Shown here piece after piece: positions 10,631 to 21,143 of a stretch of 64,000 nucleotides of DNA; position 1 is the first letter of the stretch; each line of letters starts with the position of its first letter. The translations under genes and the position numbers were made by a program. A model generated the notes under the pieces. It did not search any database, was not told where the DNA came from, and saw nothing but the letters and a program-made list of their open reading frames with translations. The DNA is from Roseibium alexandrii DFL-11. Lineage in GTDB: Bacteria > Pseudomonadota > Alphaproteobacteria > Rhizobiales > Stappiaceae. The stretch lies in the NCBI RefSeq assembly GCF_000158095.2, contig NZ_CM011002.1, positions 1,875,228 through 1,939,227 on the forward strand. Direction: 5' to 3'.

Positions 10631-11383
10631 ATGAGCGTGACGGAAAACGGAAAAGATAAGGAAGGCGGCGTTTACGAGACCGTAAAAGTCATAATTCAGG
10701 CCCTTCTGATCGCCCTTGTGGTCCGGACTTTTCTCTTTCAGCCCTTCAATATCCCCTCCGGGTCGATGAAGGACACGTTGCTGATCGGCGATTACCTGTT
10801 CGTTTCGAAGTTCAGCTATGGTTATTCCCGCTATTCCTTCCCGTTTGGTCTTGCGCCGATTTCCGGCCGCGTCTGGGATGCGGAACCGGAGCGCGGCGAT
10901 ATCGCGGTTTTCAAGCTGCCGACTGACACCTCAATTGATTACATCAAGCGGGTCATCGGCCTGCCGGGCGACACCGTTCAGATGATCGATGGCGTCGTTC
11001 ACATTAACGGCGAAGCGGTCCCACGGGTCAGGATCGACGATTACATCGAAGAGTCCTCTTCTGGCGCTGTGCGCCGGGTTCCGCGCTACCGGGAAACTCT
11101 TCCAAACGGTGTGAGCTATGACACGCTGGACATTACAGACCGCGGCCAACTGGACAACACCCGTGAGTACAAAGTGCCGGAAGGGCACTACTTCATGATG
11201 GGTGACAACCGGGACAACTCGGTCGACAGCCGTGTCCTCAGCCGGGTTGGTTACGTACCTTATGACAACTTCATTGGCCGTGCTGAAATCCTCTTCTTCT
11301 CTATCGGAGACGGTACGCCGGCCTGGCAGATCTGGACATGGCCGTGGACGGTCCGTTGGGACCGCATTGGCAGGGGTCTTTGA
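10631..11383 (+). CDS. lepB: Signal peptidase I
   Basis: A 250-residue leader peptidase that cleaves Sec and Tat signal peptides at the outer face of the inner membrane. One N-terminal membrane anchor (residues 18-35) is followed by the catalytic serine in NIPSGSMKDTLLIGDYL and the catalytic lysine in DYIKRVIGLPGD. GDNRDNSVDSR, box E of the family, is at about residue 195. It precedes rnc by about 50 bases; lepB-rnc-era-recO is a conserved bacterial string. Confidence 0.95.
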   Translation: MSVTENGKDKEGGVYETVKVIIQALLIALVVRTFLFQPFNIPSGSMKDTLLIGDYLFVSKFSYGYSRYSFPFGLAPISGRVWDAEPERGDIAVFKLPTDTSIDYIKRVIGLPGDTVQMIDGVVHINGEAVPRVRIDDYIEESSSGAVRRVPRYRETLPNGVSYDTLDITDRGQLDNTREYKVPEGHYFMMGDNRDNSVDSRVLSRVGYVPYDNFIGRAEILFFSIGDGTPAWQIWTWPWTVRWDRIGRGL

Positions 11384-11431
11384 CGCCCGCATCGATAGGC
11401 AACGTCCGGTGTCCAGCACCGGACCTACGAC

Positions 11432-12139
11432 ATGACAAAAGATAAAAAGCAAAATCCCATCGCAGCGCTCAAGGCAGCGCTGGCTTACGAATTCAAGGAT
11501 CTGGAGCTGCTCCGGGTCTCGCTGACCCACGCCAGTGCCCTCGATCCGGCAGACACCGTTGCCGGGAGTTACCAACGGCTTGAGTTTCTTGGTGACCGTG
11601 TACTCGGGTTGGTGGTCGCATCCATGCTTCACCACCATTTCCCAAAGGCAGATGAAGGCGAGCTGGCCCGCCGGTTCAATCACATGGTCAAACGCGAAAC
11701 CTGCGCGGAGATCGCCAGCGAACTCGGCGTTGGCGATGCCATGCGGATCGGTCAGGCAGAGGCTCAGACCGGCGGGCGGAAGAAAACCGCCCTTCTTGCC
11801 GATATTTGCGAGGCGATTATTGCAGCAATCTATCTCGATGGCGGTTTCGAGGCCGCAGACGAATTCGTCCGGCGCCTTTGGGAGCCGCGTATGCTATCCT
11901 GGACCGGCCCTTTGAGAGACGCAAAGACAACGTTGCAGGAATGGGCCCAATCCAAGAGCCTGCCAACGCCGCACTACGAAGTGGCCAGCCGGGAAGGCCC
12001 GGACCACGCGCCGAGTTTTACAGTGTCCGTCATAGTGCAGGGCCTGAAGAACGGTGAGGGAAAAGGCGGGTCGAAACGGATTGCCGAACAACACGCCGCC
12101 GAGGCGGTGCTGCGCCGCGAAGGCGTGTGGAAGGACTGA
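11432..12139 (+). CDS. rnc: Ribonuclease III
   Basis: A 235-residue double-strand-specific endoribonuclease for rRNA and mRNA processing. The signature YQRLEFLGDRVLGLVVA near residue 46 and the second acidic motif DICEAIIAAIYLDGGF near 124 form the metal site. The dsRNA-binding domain fills the C-terminal third (TTLQEWAQSKSLPTPHYEV to GGSKRIAEQHAAEAVL). The stop is six bases before the era start, so the two are translated from one transcript. Confidence 0.95.
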   Translation: MTKDKKQNPIAALKAALAYEFKDLELLRVSLTHASALDPADTVAGSYQRLEFLGDRVLGLVVASMLHHHFPKADEGELARRFNHMVKRETCAEIASELGVGDAMRIGQAEAQTGGRKKTALLADICEAIIAAIYLDGGFEAADEFVRRLWEPRMLSWTGPLRDAKTTLQEWAQSKSLPTPHYEVASREGPDHAPSFTVSVIVQGLKNGEGKGGSKRIAEQHAAEAVLRREGVWKD

Positions 12140-12145
12140 ACGACG

Positions 12146-13159
12146 TTGAGCGACGAAACCTCAAACGAACCTGACGACTTTGAGACCGACGACGATGGTA
12201 CGGAGTTCGTCGCGCCGAAAGGCCGCTTCGACATTCCGCTACCCGATCCGCTGGGTGCGATGCCGTCTGACACGAAGGCCGGCTTTGTCGCCCTGATCGG
12301 CGCGCCGAATGCCGGAAAATCGACGCTGATCAACCAGCTGGTCGGAACCAAGGTCTCGATCGTCACGCACAAGGTTCAAACCACCCGCTCCATCGTGCGC
12401 GGTGTGGCCATGCATGGCACGGCGCAGCTAGTCTTCATTGATACGCCTGGGATTTTCAAGCCTAAACGGCGACTCGACCGGGCCATGGTCGACACGGCCT
12501 GGGGCGGTGCACGGGATGCTGATGTCATTGCACTTCTGATCGACGCCCGGAAGGGCATCGACGAAGAAGTCGAACAGATCCTAAAACGCCTCAAGGGACA
12601 ATCGGCACCCAAGGTTTTGATCCTCAACAAGACCGATGTTGCCAACCGCGAAAAGCTGTTGAAGCTGGCGCAAAAGGCGAACGAGTACTTGGAGTTTGAA
12701 GAAACGTTCATGGTCTCCGCGTTGACCGGCGACGGCACACAGCAAATTCTAGACTACTTTGCCTCAAAAATGCCGGATGGCCCTTGGCTGTATCCGGAAG
12801 ACCAGCCATCCGACCTGCCTTTGCGCATTCTTGCGGCTGAAATCACGCGCGAGAAGCTGTTTGAGCGCCTGCACCAGGAGCTGCCTTACATTTCTACGGT
12901 CGAGACCGAGCGCTGGGAGACCAAGAAAGACGGATCGGCCCGGATCGAACAGACCATCTATGTGGAGCGCGACAGCCAAAAGAGCATTGTCCTCGGCAAG
13001 AAGGGCCAGACGATCAAGCAGATCTCCCAGGCCTCGCGTAGCGAGATCTCGGACATCATCGAAGCGCCAGTGCATTTGTTCCTGTTCGTCAAGGTGCGGG
13101 AAAACTGGGCCGATGATCCCGAGCGCTACCGGGAAATGGGGCTGGAGTTTCCGAAGTAG
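12146..13159 (+). CDS. era: GTPase Era
   Basis: A 337-residue ribosome-assembly GTPase that binds 16S rRNA. G1 (GAPNAGKST), G3 (DTPG) and G4 (NKTD) motifs are clear. The C-terminal KH domain carries GKKGQTIKQISQASRSEI. Relative to the usual length of about 300 residues there is an acidic, Asp- and Glu-rich N-terminal extension of nearly 40 residues before TKAGFVALIG. I use TTG at 12146, right after rnc, with GGAAGGA upstream; an ATG starting MPSDTKAG would give the standard length. Confidence 0.93.
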   Translation: MSDETSNEPDDFETDDDGTEFVAPKGRFDIPLPDPLGAMPSDTKAGFVALIGAPNAGKSTLINQLVGTKVSIVTHKVQTTRSIVRGVAMHGTAQLVFIDTPGIFKPKRRLDRAMVDTAWGGARDADVIALLIDARKGIDEEVEQILKRLKGQSAPKVLILNKTDVANREKLLKLAQKANEYLEFEETFMVSALTGDGTQQILDYFASKMPDGPWLYPEDQPSDLPLRILAAEITREKLFERLHQELPYISTVETERWETKKDGSARIEQTIYVERDSQKSIVLGKKGQTIKQISQASRSEISDIIEAPVHLFLFVKVRENWADDPERYREMGLEFPK

Positions 13160-13220
13160 TTGGCCTTCTGCACGCGAATCCGGCACGGTCTGGCGTCGGC
13201 CTGAGCAAGGGACAGTCGCG

Positions 13221-13976
13221 TTGGAATGGAGCGGACACGGTGTGGTGCTGACCACCCGCAAGCACGGCGAAAACGACGTCATACTGGAAGTGATGACCGC
13301 AGACAGCGGCCGTCACCTTGGTCTTGTTCGTGGCGGCCGTTCAAAGCGCCACCGCCCTGCATTGCAGCCCGGCAACGAATTGTCTCTCACCTGGAAAGCC
13401 CGGCTCTCCGATCATCTCGGGCAATTCCAGATAGAACCACACACCGCCCGTGCTGCTGACCTGATGAACAGCGGAATCGGATTGGCTGCAGTTCAACACC
13501 TTGCCGCACTGGTCCGACTTCTACCGGAACGCCATCCCTATCCGCGCATCTATGGCGCGCTGAACGTTGTGCTTGATCACCTTGATGCAAGCGATGCGGC
13601 GGCGGCACTCATGATCCGTTTTGAGCTGGAATTGCTTCAGGAACTGGGGGCCGGTCTGGATCTAACATCCTGCGCTGCAACCGGAACGACCGACGATCTC
13701 GCCTATGTCTCGCCCCGCTCGGCCCGTGCCGTGAGCCGGGAAGCCGGACGGCCCTATCATGACAAACTGCTCCCCCTGCCCTCGTTTTTGCTGGATGGGC
13801 AACGGCAAGCCGGGACTGAGTTGACCTGGCAAGACGTCACCCAAGGCTTTCAGCTGACCGGTTTCTTTCTCGACCGGCAACTAGGCGAGCGCAACATCAC
13901 TGATAGCGGCACACGCACGCTTCTGACGAATGCCCTGGAAAAACGCTATAGATCTGAATTCCCATGGAATTTCTGA
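13221..13976 (+). CDS. recO: DNA repair protein RecO
   Basis: A 251-residue recombination mediator acting with RecF/RecR to load RecA on SSB-coated DNA. The N-terminal OB fold MEWSGHGVVLTTRKHGEND and LVRGGRSKRHRPALQPGN are typical of Rhizobiales RecO. I start at TTG 13221 because AAGGGA lies eight bases upstream and homologues begin with MEW; the frame is open further back but overlaps era. It ends convergently 13 bases from the GGDEF/EAL gene. Confidence 0.92.
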   Translation: MEWSGHGVVLTTRKHGENDVILEVMTADSGRHLGLVRGGRSKRHRPALQPGNELSLTWKARLSDHLGQFQIEPHTARAADLMNSGIGLAAVQHLAALVRLLPERHPYPRIYGALNVVLDHLDASDAAAALMIRFELELLQELGAGLDLTSCAATGTTDDLAYVSPRSARAVSREAGRPYHDKLLPLPSFLLDGQRQAGTELTWQDVTQGFQLTGFFLDRQLGERNITDSGTRTLLTNALEKRYRSEFPWNF

Positions 13977-13989
13977 CCCTGGACACCGA

Positions 13990-16038
13990 TCAACTGGCTT
14001 TTGGAAGCCCGTCGATTGAAGGGTCTGCCCGATCCGGTAATCCCGTTGCCAGAAGCTGTGCCAACTCTGCGGCATTGAGCGGTTTTGAGAAAAGATAGCC
14101 CTGGACGAATGATGCGCCGAGGTCTTTTAGGATAGATAACTCGTCGTCCGTTTCAACGCCCTCAACCACACAGGAGATCGCCATATCCCGGCTGAGTGCC
14201 AGAAGTGATTTCACGATGCCATAGCCGGTGCTTCCAGGGCAAAGGTCCGAGACAAAACTCCGGTCGATCTTAATGCAATCGAGCGGCAGCCGGTGCACGT
14301 GGGAGAGGCTCGAGTACCCGGTTCCGAAATCATCCAGAGAAATCCGGACGCCAGCACCCTTCAATGTGTCCAGCGCGCGCCGTGTTTCCTTGAAGTCCCA
14401 CATGACCGACGTTTCGGTCACTTCGCAGCTCAGCCGCTGAGGGTCGATCCCGGATTGCTTGAGGATACTCAGAAACTCAACGATGAAACGTCTTGAAGAC
14501 AGGTTGGACGCCGACAGGTTGAACGACAGTCGAAGGCTCTCCGGCCAAGCCTTGGCCTCAGACAGGGCTTTTTCAAACAGATCCAGGCTGATCAGATTGA
14601 TCACACCGGACCGTTCGGCGAGCGGGATGAAGTCGACCGGTGCGATATTGCCGAGCTGGGGATGATGCCAACGGGCAAGGCACTCGACGCCGAGGATTGA
14701 ATTGCATGTGATATCGATGATCGGCTGAAACGCCAGGTGCAGACCGTCTCTTGTTTCTTCATCGAGCAATGCAGACAGGATCTCGGTGTCCCGGGACCGC
14801 CGGGCGTCAAGGCAAGCATCATAGGAAACAGAGGTTTCCTTGCGGTTTTCGCGGGCGGTGGAAAGGGCAAAATCAGCCCGTTCAAACAATTCCGTTGCAC
14901 ATGTCACAGCCCCATTTGAGTGGGCTATCCCGGCGGAATAATTGGGGCGGAAGCGGCCCTGTTTGGTTTCTACCGGCAGCTCGATCAACCGCTCAAAAGC
15001 GGCTTTCACCCTTTGATATTTTTCAGGATCGCAGGTCCCGAAGAACCCGAATTCATCGCCGCCGACCCGGCCAACGAACACCCCTTCGCCGTCCATGCCG
15101 GACAGCCGGCGGGCAACTTCCTTTAACACTTGGTCCCCTGCATCCAGCCCGTAAATCTCAGTGATCGATTTCAGACCACCGATGTCGAAGATGCAGAGGC
15201 CGAAACGCTCTCCCGACGCATTCGCGGCCCGAAGCGCCCGGTCAAGTTCTTGCCGGAAAAACCGCTTGTTTGCGACACCGGTCAGATGATCAGTGGTTGC
15301 GAGCTGGTAATTCAACGCATTGAGCTTTTCGGTTTCCCGATGTTTTTGCTCCAGATAACGGCTTTGCTCCTTAAAGCGCGTGCCGGTCTTGATGAGCGAA
15401 ATGAAGTCCCGATAGGTATTCATTTCTATGAGCGCCACAAAGAATGTAACTGCCACCCCAAAAAGTGCCATCAGTTGATAGGCCGGGTCCCCGTACCAGC
15501 TGAAGAACAGTGTATAGATGCCCGTGCTGGAGACGGCGTTGGTAACCGCGATCGAGCGCAAATGCGTCAGGCTGAACAAGGCACTCAGGTTGCCCACCAG
15601 GATCGTCAGGAAAATCTGAACCTGCGAAAACGCGGTTCCATAGGGAAACAGCATGAGGGCCCAGATTGTGAAAATCGAGGGGGCCAGAGCCGCGATAATC
15701 TGTGTCCTTTTCCGCCAGACAATCAACGCCTCCAAGGTTCTCGGAGGTGCCTTTGGTGCGGACCAAAGGCGGCGAATACGGCAATAGGACCAGATAGTTG
15801 TGCAAATCGGATAAATCAGGACCAGCCAAAGCGGCGCGTAACTCATTTGCGTGAACGCAATGGTCCAGGCGCAGATGAACCGGATAATGTAGAGGAAAGG
15901 GGCCTGGTGCCGTGTCGATTCAAACTGCGCTTTTGCAACTTCGATGTCCTGGCTGTCATCCAGCAACCAAGTGGACAGTGCGGATTTCAAACCAGAAAAA
16001 GGGCCGGAAACTCTGTTCATACCGATAATCGTCGACAA
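13990..16038 (-). CDS. Membrane GGDEF-EAL protein (cyclic-di-GMP turnover)
   Basis: 682 residues. The N-terminal part (about 45-215) has five or six hydrophobic segments forming a membrane sensor. A short coiled region (RYLEQKHRETEKLNALNYQL) leads to a GGDEF domain with intact RVGGDEFGFF, although the usual nucleotide motif is altered to FDIGGLKSITEIYG. No RxxD inhibitory site precedes GGDEF. In the EAL domain the signature reads ECL, keeping the metal-binding Glu; NLSA, DDFGTGYSSL, IKIDRSF and VVEGVE are present, so phosphodiesterase activity is likely. Sensor input is unknown. Confidence 0.88.
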   Translation of the reverse strand: MSTIIGMNRVSGPFSGLKSALSTWLLDDSQDIEVAKAQFESTRHQAPFLYIIRFICAWTIAFTQMSYAPLWLVLIYPICTTIWSYCRIRRLWSAPKAPPRTLEALIVWRKRTQIIAALAPSIFTIWALMLFPYGTAFSQVQIFLTILVGNLSALFSLTHLRSIAVTNAVSSTGIYTLFFSWYGDPAYQLMALFGVAVTFFVALIEMNTYRDFISLIKTGTRFKEQSRYLEQKHRETEKLNALNYQLATTDHLTGVANKRFFRQELDRALRAANASGERFGLCIFDIGGLKSITEIYGLDAGDQVLKEVARRLSGMDGEGVFVGRVGGDEFGFFGTCDPEKYQRVKAAFERLIELPVETKQGRFRPNYSAGIAHSNGAVTCATELFERADFALSTARENRKETSVSYDACLDARRSRDTEILSALLDEETRDGLHLAFQPIIDITCNSILGVECLARWHHPQLGNIAPVDFIPLAERSGVINLISLDLFEKALSEAKAWPESLRLSFNLSASNLSSRRFIVEFLSILKQSGIDPQRLSCEVTETSVMWDFKETRRALDTLKGAGVRISLDDFGTGYSSLSHVHRLPLDCIKIDRSFVSDLCPGSTGYGIVKSLLALSRDMAISCVVEGVETDDELSILKDLGASFVQGYLFSKPLNAAELAQLLATGLPDRADPSIDGLPKAS

Positions 16039-16332
16039 TCCTGCTCGTTACAATTTGGGCAACTTCTCAGACAGCCTCGATCCGAGGTGTTAAAAACACC
16101 ATAATGCCTATTTCATTGTTATTTTTACGGTAAAAGAACAACTAATGGTCGCATTGAAAACCGAAACACCCTCTCAAACGGACCTCATTGCGGTGAGCGA
16201 ACAAATTTGAACTCAAACTGCACCCGCTACTGCCTGTGCATGATGCGGAAAACCGTTGAAAATCTGCGGTTTTGATACCTATGTGCGCCCCGGTTTATTG
16301 AACTGCTTCGCGGAAGCCGGTAGCAAGCAGGT

Positions 16333-18585
16333 ATGGGACAAGAAGTGACACCGCCGCCAAGCGGCATTGAAGGCATCAACCTGAAGGACGCGCTGGAAGA
16401 GCGCTACCTGGCCTATGCATTGTCAACCATCATGCACCGGGCTCTGCCTGACGTTCGTGATGGCCTGAAGCCGGTGCACCGGCGCCTGCTTTACGCCATG
16501 CGGCTGTTGAAGCTGGATCCAGGCCAGGGTTTCAAGAAATGCGCGCGCGTCGTCGGCGATGTCATTGGTAAATACCACCCCCATGGCGATCAGGCGGTTT
16601 ACGACGCCCTTGTCCGCTTGGCTCAAGACTTTGCACAGCGCTATCCGCTGATCGATGGTCAGGGCAACTTCGGCAATGTGGATGGCGATAATGCCGCAGC
16701 CATGCGGTACACCGAAGCCCGCATGACCGACACCGCCAAGCGTCTTCTGGACGGTTTGGACGAGGATGCGGTCGACTGGCGCGAAACCTATGACGGCGAA
16801 GACAAGGAACCGATCGTTCTTCCGGGCGGGTTTCCGAACCTTCTCGGCAACGGTTCCTCGGGCATTGCGGTTGGCATGGCGACCTCGATTCCACCGCACA
16901 ATGCTTTTGAACTCTGCAACGCTTGTCAGCATCTAATCAAGAACCCGGATGCTGAAGTCGATGAGCTTTTAGAGCACATCAAGGGCCCGGATTTCCCGAC
17001 GGGCGGGCTTCTGGTTTCCGATCAAGGCTCCATCCGTGAGGCCTACGCCACAGGGCGTGGCAGCTTCCGGGTGCGGGCACGCTGGGAAGTGGAAGAACTT
17101 GGCCGGGGACAATGGGCAATTGTTGTCACCGAGATCCCCTATCAGGTTCAAAAGTCCCGGTTGATCGAGAAGATTGCCGAGCTGCTGATCGCCCGCAAGC
17201 TCCCGCTTCTGGACGATGTGCGCGACGAGTCGGCGGAAGACATTCGCGTCGTTCTGGTGCCGCGCTCCAAGAACGTCGATGCCAATATCCTGATGGAATC
17301 CTTGTTCAAACTGACGGATCTGGAAAACCGGTTCTCGCTGAACATGAACGTTCTTTCCATGGGCAAGGTGCCGATGGTGATGGGCGTCAAGCAGGTGCTG
17401 CGGGAATGGCTGGACCACCGCAAGGTCGTCCTTGTCCGCCGCTCCGAACACCGGCTTGGCCAGATCAATCACCGGCTAGAGGTGTTGGCCGGCTATCTGA
17501 TCGCCTATCTCAACCTTGATGAAGTCATCCGCATCATCCGCGAGGAAGACGACGCCAAAGCATCTCTGATACGGACCTTCGAGCTGACCGACGTTCAGGC
17601 CGAAGCGATCCTCAACATGCGTCTGCGCTCCTTGCGCAAGCTGGAAGAGTTTGAGATCCGGAAGGAACACGACAAGCTGACGGATGAAAAGGATCAGCTG
17701 ACCAAACTGCTTGGATCCGATGCGCGCCAGTGGACAAAGATCTCCAAGGAAATTGGCGAAATCGCCAAGGTCTATGGCCCGGAGACGGAGATCGGCAAAC
17801 GCCGCACGGACAAGGCGGAAGCCCCGGAAGCGGATCTGGTCGACATCCAACAGGCGATGATCGAAAAGGAACCGATCACGGTCATCATCTCGGAGAAAGG
17901 CTGGATCCGGGCACTCAAGGGCCACCAGGCGGACCTTTCGAGCCTCTCCTTCAAGCAAGGCGACAAGCTTAAGCTCTCCTTCCATGCGGAGACGACCGAC
18001 AAGATCCTCGTCTTCTCCACCGGCGGCAAGTTCTTCACGCTCGGTGCGGACCGCCTGCCGGGGGGACGTGGCCATGGCGAGCCGATCCGTTTGATGGTGG
18101 AAATGGACGAGGCACAGGATGTCGTCAGCGCCTTCGTTCACAAACCCGGACGGAACCTTCTCCTCAGCAACAACGAAGCCCGCGGATTTGTTGTCAGCGA
18201 AGATGATGTCGTTGCCAACACCCGGAAGGGCAAACAGGTCTTGAACCTCACAGCACCGGCTGAAGCGGCTTTGTGTGTCGATGCGACCGGCGATCATGTT
18301 GCGATCATTGGTGAGAACCGGAAGCTTCTGGTGTTCCCGCTCGCGCAGATCGCCCAGATGGGGCGTGGCCGCGGTGTCCGCCTGCAGCGCTACCGGGATG
18401 GCAATGTCTCTGACATCCGCGTGTTCAAAGGCGAAGACGGTCTTACCTGGACCGACAGTTCCGGGCGCAGCTTCACCCGCTCGCTGGAGGAGCTTTCCGA
18501 ATGGCTCGGCGACCGCGGCCAGGCAGGCCGCCTGCCCCCGACCGGGTTCCCGCGCTCGAACAAGTTTGGGCCGAAGACGCTTTAA
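16333..18585 (+). CDS. parC: DNA topoisomerase IV subunit A
   Basis: A 750-residue decatenating topoisomerase subunit. The N-terminal [33 protein letters not shown] and the catalytic tyrosine in [12 protein letters not shown] are diagnostic. The C-terminal beta-pinwheel repeats are shorter and less regular than in GyrA and lack a GyrA box, which separates it from gyrase. Its stop shares the TTAA at 18582-18585 with the stop of the convergent AraC gene. Confidence 0.95.
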   Translation: MGQEVTPPPSGIEGINLKDALEERYLAYALSTIMHRALPDVRDGLKPVHRRLLYAMRLLKLDPGQGFKKCARVVGDVIGKYHPHGDQAVYDALVRLAQDFAQRYPLIDGQGNFGNVDGDNAAAMRYTEARMTDTAKRLLDGLDEDAVDWRETYDGEDKEPIVLPGGFPNLLGNGSSGIAVGMATSIPPHNAFELCNACQHLIKNPDAEVDELLEHIKGPDFPTGGLLVSDQGSIREAYATGRGSFRVRARWEVEELGRGQWAIVVTEIPYQVQKSRLIEKIAELLIARKLPLLDDVRDESAEDIRVVLVPRSKNVDANILMESLFKLTDLENRFSLNMNVLSMGKVPMVMGVKQVLREWLDHRKVVLVRRSEHRLGQINHRLEVLAGYLIAYLNLDEVIRIIREEDDAKASLIRTFELTDVQAEAILNMRLRSLRKLEEFEIRKEHDKLTDEKDQLTKLLGSDARQWTKISKEIGEIAKVYGPETEIGKRRTDKAEAPEADLVDIQQAMIEKEPITVIISEKGWIRALKGHQADLSSLSFKQGDKLKLSFHAETTDKILVFSTGGKFFTLGADRLPGGRGHGEPIRLMVEMDEAQDVVSAFVHKPGRNLLLSNNEARGFVVSEDDVVANTRKGKQVLNLTAPAEAALCVDATGDHVAIIGENRKLLVFPLAQIAQMGRGRGVRLQRYRDGNVSDIRVFKGEDGLTWTDSSGRSFTRSLEELSEWLGDRGQAGRLPPTGFPRSNKFGPKTL

Positions 18586-19463
18586 GCCAAGCTGGCGGCA
18601 TTCAACTGCCGCCATTTTCCAGGTGACATGCCAAACGCACGTTTGAAATGACGGGACATATGGCTTTGGTCTGCAAAGCCACCGGCCGTTGCCGCTGCCG
18701 CAAGGCATTCGCCATCCGCAAGGCCGCTCTTCACCTGTTCCAAACGGCGCATGACCAGATACCGATGCGGGCTTGTTCCGAAGGCCGCCCGGAACTGGCG
18801 GGAGAGCGCAAACCGGTCCAGACCTGAGACAGCCTCCAGATCAGCAGAGGCAATCGGATCTGCCGCATGTTCCTTTATAAACTCGGCACACATTTTCAGA
18901 ACCGGCCAGTCGAGCGTCTGCCGGACGGGTCGTGCATCATCTGAGAAGCGGTTCAAACAGCTGGCCAAGACTGCCAGAAGATCAGAAACTCTCAAGTCAC
19001 CCATCTCGCTGTCGAGATCCTGCAAGGCTTCGATCAGGCTCCTCTGAAACACTGGATCCGTCAGAACCGGAGTTGAAACGTGGGGCAACGCCTTTCCCCC
19101 AAGCGCCTCCGCAATCATTTCCGGCGGGATATACATCATCCTGTAACGCAAGCCGGTCTCTGTCCCGGCCCCGCCGTCATGAACTTCATCCGGGTGGATG
19201 ACAATCACCTGACCGGGACAGGACGCCCGCTCCGCACCGCGGTACTTGAACCGCTGCACGCCCTGCAGTGTCACGCCGATGGCATAGGTATCATGCCGAT
19301 GAGCCGAGAAGCCGTTGCCCTGGAAATTGGCTTCGATCCGCTCAATCCCGGCTTCAGTTGGCGCTACGCGAATGCCGTCCCATCCGATTTTGCACAAACG
19401 TTCAAGACCGTTTCCGGCCACCCCGCCTAGGCTGGTTGTCTCTCGCCTTTCCTCAAATCCCAT
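18582..19463 (-). CDS. AraC family transcriptional regulator
   Basis: A 293-residue activator type. The N-terminal AraC-like sensing domain has [22 protein letters not shown] and [13 protein letters not shown]. The C-terminal pair of helix-turn-helix motifs ([21 protein letters not shown] and [22 protein letters not shown]) ends in GMSPGKWRQ. Start chosen at ATG 19463; ATG 19481 is a choice too, and neither has a strong ribosome site. It is divergent from the DUF2000 gene with only about 16 bases between starts, so regulation of that gene is likely but unproved. Confidence 0.88.
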   Translation of the reverse strand: MGFEERRETTSLGGVAGNGLERLCKIGWDGIRVAPTEAGIERIEANFQGNGFSAHRHDTYAIGVTLQGVQRFKYRGAERASCPGQVIVIHPDEVHDGGAGTETGLRYRMMYIPPEMIAEALGGKALPHVSTPVLTDPVFQRSLIEALQDLDSEMGDLRVSDLLAVLASCLNRFSDDARPVRQTLDWPVLKMCAEFIKEHAADPIASADLEAVSGLDRFALSRQFRAAFGTSPHRYLVMRRLEQVKSGLADGECLAAAATAGGFADQSHMSRHFKRAFGMSPGKWRQLNAASLA

Positions 19464-19479
19464 TATGGAATTTTCATTC

Positions 19480-19887
19480 ATGTTCGATACCAAATTCGTC
19501 ATCGTCGTCCGCGAGGACCTGGCCATGTGGCAGAAGCTGAATGTCACTGCATTCCTGTCCACCGGCGTCGCCGCCGCCAAGCCGGACATCATCGGAATGC
19601 CTTACCAAGATGCAGACGGCAATGTCTATCATCCGATGAGCGTCCAGCCTGTGATCGTTTTGACTGCCAATCCAGATGCGCTTAAGAAGATCCACCGGCG
19701 CACGCTTGAGCGGCAGGTCAAATCGAGCCTTTATATCGAAGAAATGTTCTCAACGGGCCACGACAGCGCCAACCGCGCGGTCTTTGCAGAGCATACTCCG
19801 GATGGCGCAAAGGTCGTCGGCATTGCTTTTCACACGGACAAAAAGACCGCCGACAAGATTTCTAAAGGTGCGAAGATGCACGGATAG
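19480..19887 (+). CDS. DUF2000 family protein
   Basis: A 135-residue protein recognised as DUF2000 from FVIVVREDLAMWQKLNVTAFLSTG and IGMPYQDADGNVYHPM, then the C-terminal AFHTDKKTADKISKGAKMHG. The family resembles peptidyl-tRNA hydrolase type 2 in fold; activity in this group is not established. ATG 19480 follows GGAA; an in-frame ATG at 19465 would add five residues. It lies head to head with the AraC regulator. Confidence 0.82.
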   Translation: MFDTKFVIVVREDLAMWQKLNVTAFLSTGVAAAKPDIIGMPYQDADGNVYHPMSVQPVIVLTANPDALKKIHRRTLERQVKSSLYIEEMFSTGHDSANRAVFAEHTPDGAKVVGIAFHTDKKTADKISKGAKMHG

Positions 19888-19979
19888 GCGTTTCGACACG
19901 GGCGTTTCATGGACCTGACCAATTGCCCCTCGACGCAGCCAGCTTTGTTATGCACACTCGCAAAATATCGGGAGGGAAT

Positions 19980-21143
19980 ATGGTCGCGGCGTTTACTTTT
20001 CATACCAGCGAGCGGATTGTTTTTGAAAATGGCGCAGCGGCGGCGCTTGACCGGCATGCTTTGGATTTTCTGGGTGACCGGCCCTTTCTGGTCACTGATC
20101 CGGGGATCGTATCTCTCGGTCTGCAAGAAGAGTGTGAAGCTAGCCTGACCGCCGCCGGACATCAGATTGGCCGCTTTTCTGAAGTCGTTGCAGATCCACC
20201 GCAAAAACTGGTCGAAGACGCTGTCGCAGCGGCCAAGGACCACGGCGCGACCTCAATCATCGGGTTTGGCGGTGGGTCCTCTCTGGATGTCGCCAAATTG
20301 GTCGCCCTGTTGCTCGGCAGCGGTGAAGATCTGAATGATGCCTGGGGCATCGGCAACGCCAAAGGCCCCCGCCTGCCCCTCATCTTGATCCCGACCACCG
20401 CGGGCACCGGATCCGAAGTGACGCCGATCTCGATCATCACGGTCGGCGCCGATGAAAAACGCGGTGTTGTTTCCCCACACCTATTGCCGGATTTGGCCGT
20501 TCTCGATCCACTTTTGACCCTTGGTCTGCCGGCCCATGTGACCGCTGCCACCGGCGTTGATGCGATGGTGCATGCGATCGAAGCCTATGCCTCAAAGTCC
20601 GCCAACAACAATCCATTGTCCCGCACGCTTGCGGTCGAGGCATTGAAACTGCTCGGTGCCAATATCGAGACTGCCGTGTTTGATCCCACCAATGTGAGCG
20701 CCCGTGGCGGCATGTTGCTCGGCTCGAAACTCGCCGGAATGGCGTTTGCCAATTCCCCGGTTGCGGCTGTGCATGCCCTCGCCTACCCGATCGGCGGGAC
20801 ATTCCACGTGCCTCATGGGCTTTCAAACGCCCTGGTCCTGCCGCATGTGCTTGCTTTCAATAATGCGGTTGCCGCACCAATCTACGCGGAGCTCGCACCG
20901 GCCCTGTTTCCGGAACTGAGTGATCTTGCCAGCCCCACTGACCGCGCGGACACCTTTGCAAGGCGTCTCGCCGCACTTACGGAAAAACTCGGTCTGCAGA
21001 CCCGTTTGAGTGAGGTGGGTATCTCTGAAAAGGATCTGCCGAAAATGGCGCGTGATGCCATGAAACAAACCCGTCTTCTGGTGAATAATCCGCGTGAAGT
21101 GACCGAGACGGACGCCTTCAACATCTACGCGGCGGCCCTATGA
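19980..21143 (+). CDS. Iron-containing alcohol dehydrogenase
   Basis: A 387-residue type III dehydrogenase. The dinucleotide site GFGGGSSLDVAKLVALL is at about residue 95, then PTTAGTGSEVTPIS. The metal ligands are seen in GVDAMVHAIEAYAS and FHVPHGLSNALVLPHVLAFN. A very good ribosome site (GGGAGGGA) precedes ATG 19980. Its last codons overlap the thioesterase start (ATGA), so the two are translationally coupled. The substrate is unknown. Confidence 0.92.
   Translation: MVAAFTFHTSERIVFENGAAAALDRHALDFLGDRPFLVTDPGIVSLGLQEECEASLTAAGHQIGRFSEVVADPPQKLVEDAVAAAKDHGATSIIGFGGGSSLDVAKLVALLLGSGEDLNDAWGIGNAKGPRLPLILIPTTAGTGSEVTPISIITVGADEKRGVVSPHLLPDLAVLDPLLTLGLPAHVTAATGVDAMVHAIEAYASKSANNNPLSRTLAVEALKLLGANIETAVFDPTNVSARGGMLLGSKLAGMAFANSPVAAVHALAYPIGGTFHVPHGLSNALVLPHVLAFNNAVAAPIYAELAPALFPELSDLASPTDRADTFARRLAALTEKLGLQTRLSEVGISEKDLPKMARDAMKQTRLLVNNPREVTETDAFNIYAAAL

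Noticed and set aside
15130..16104. Plus-strand frame of 324 codons
   Set aside because: Opposite the GGDEF-EAL gene and not similar to anything known to me.
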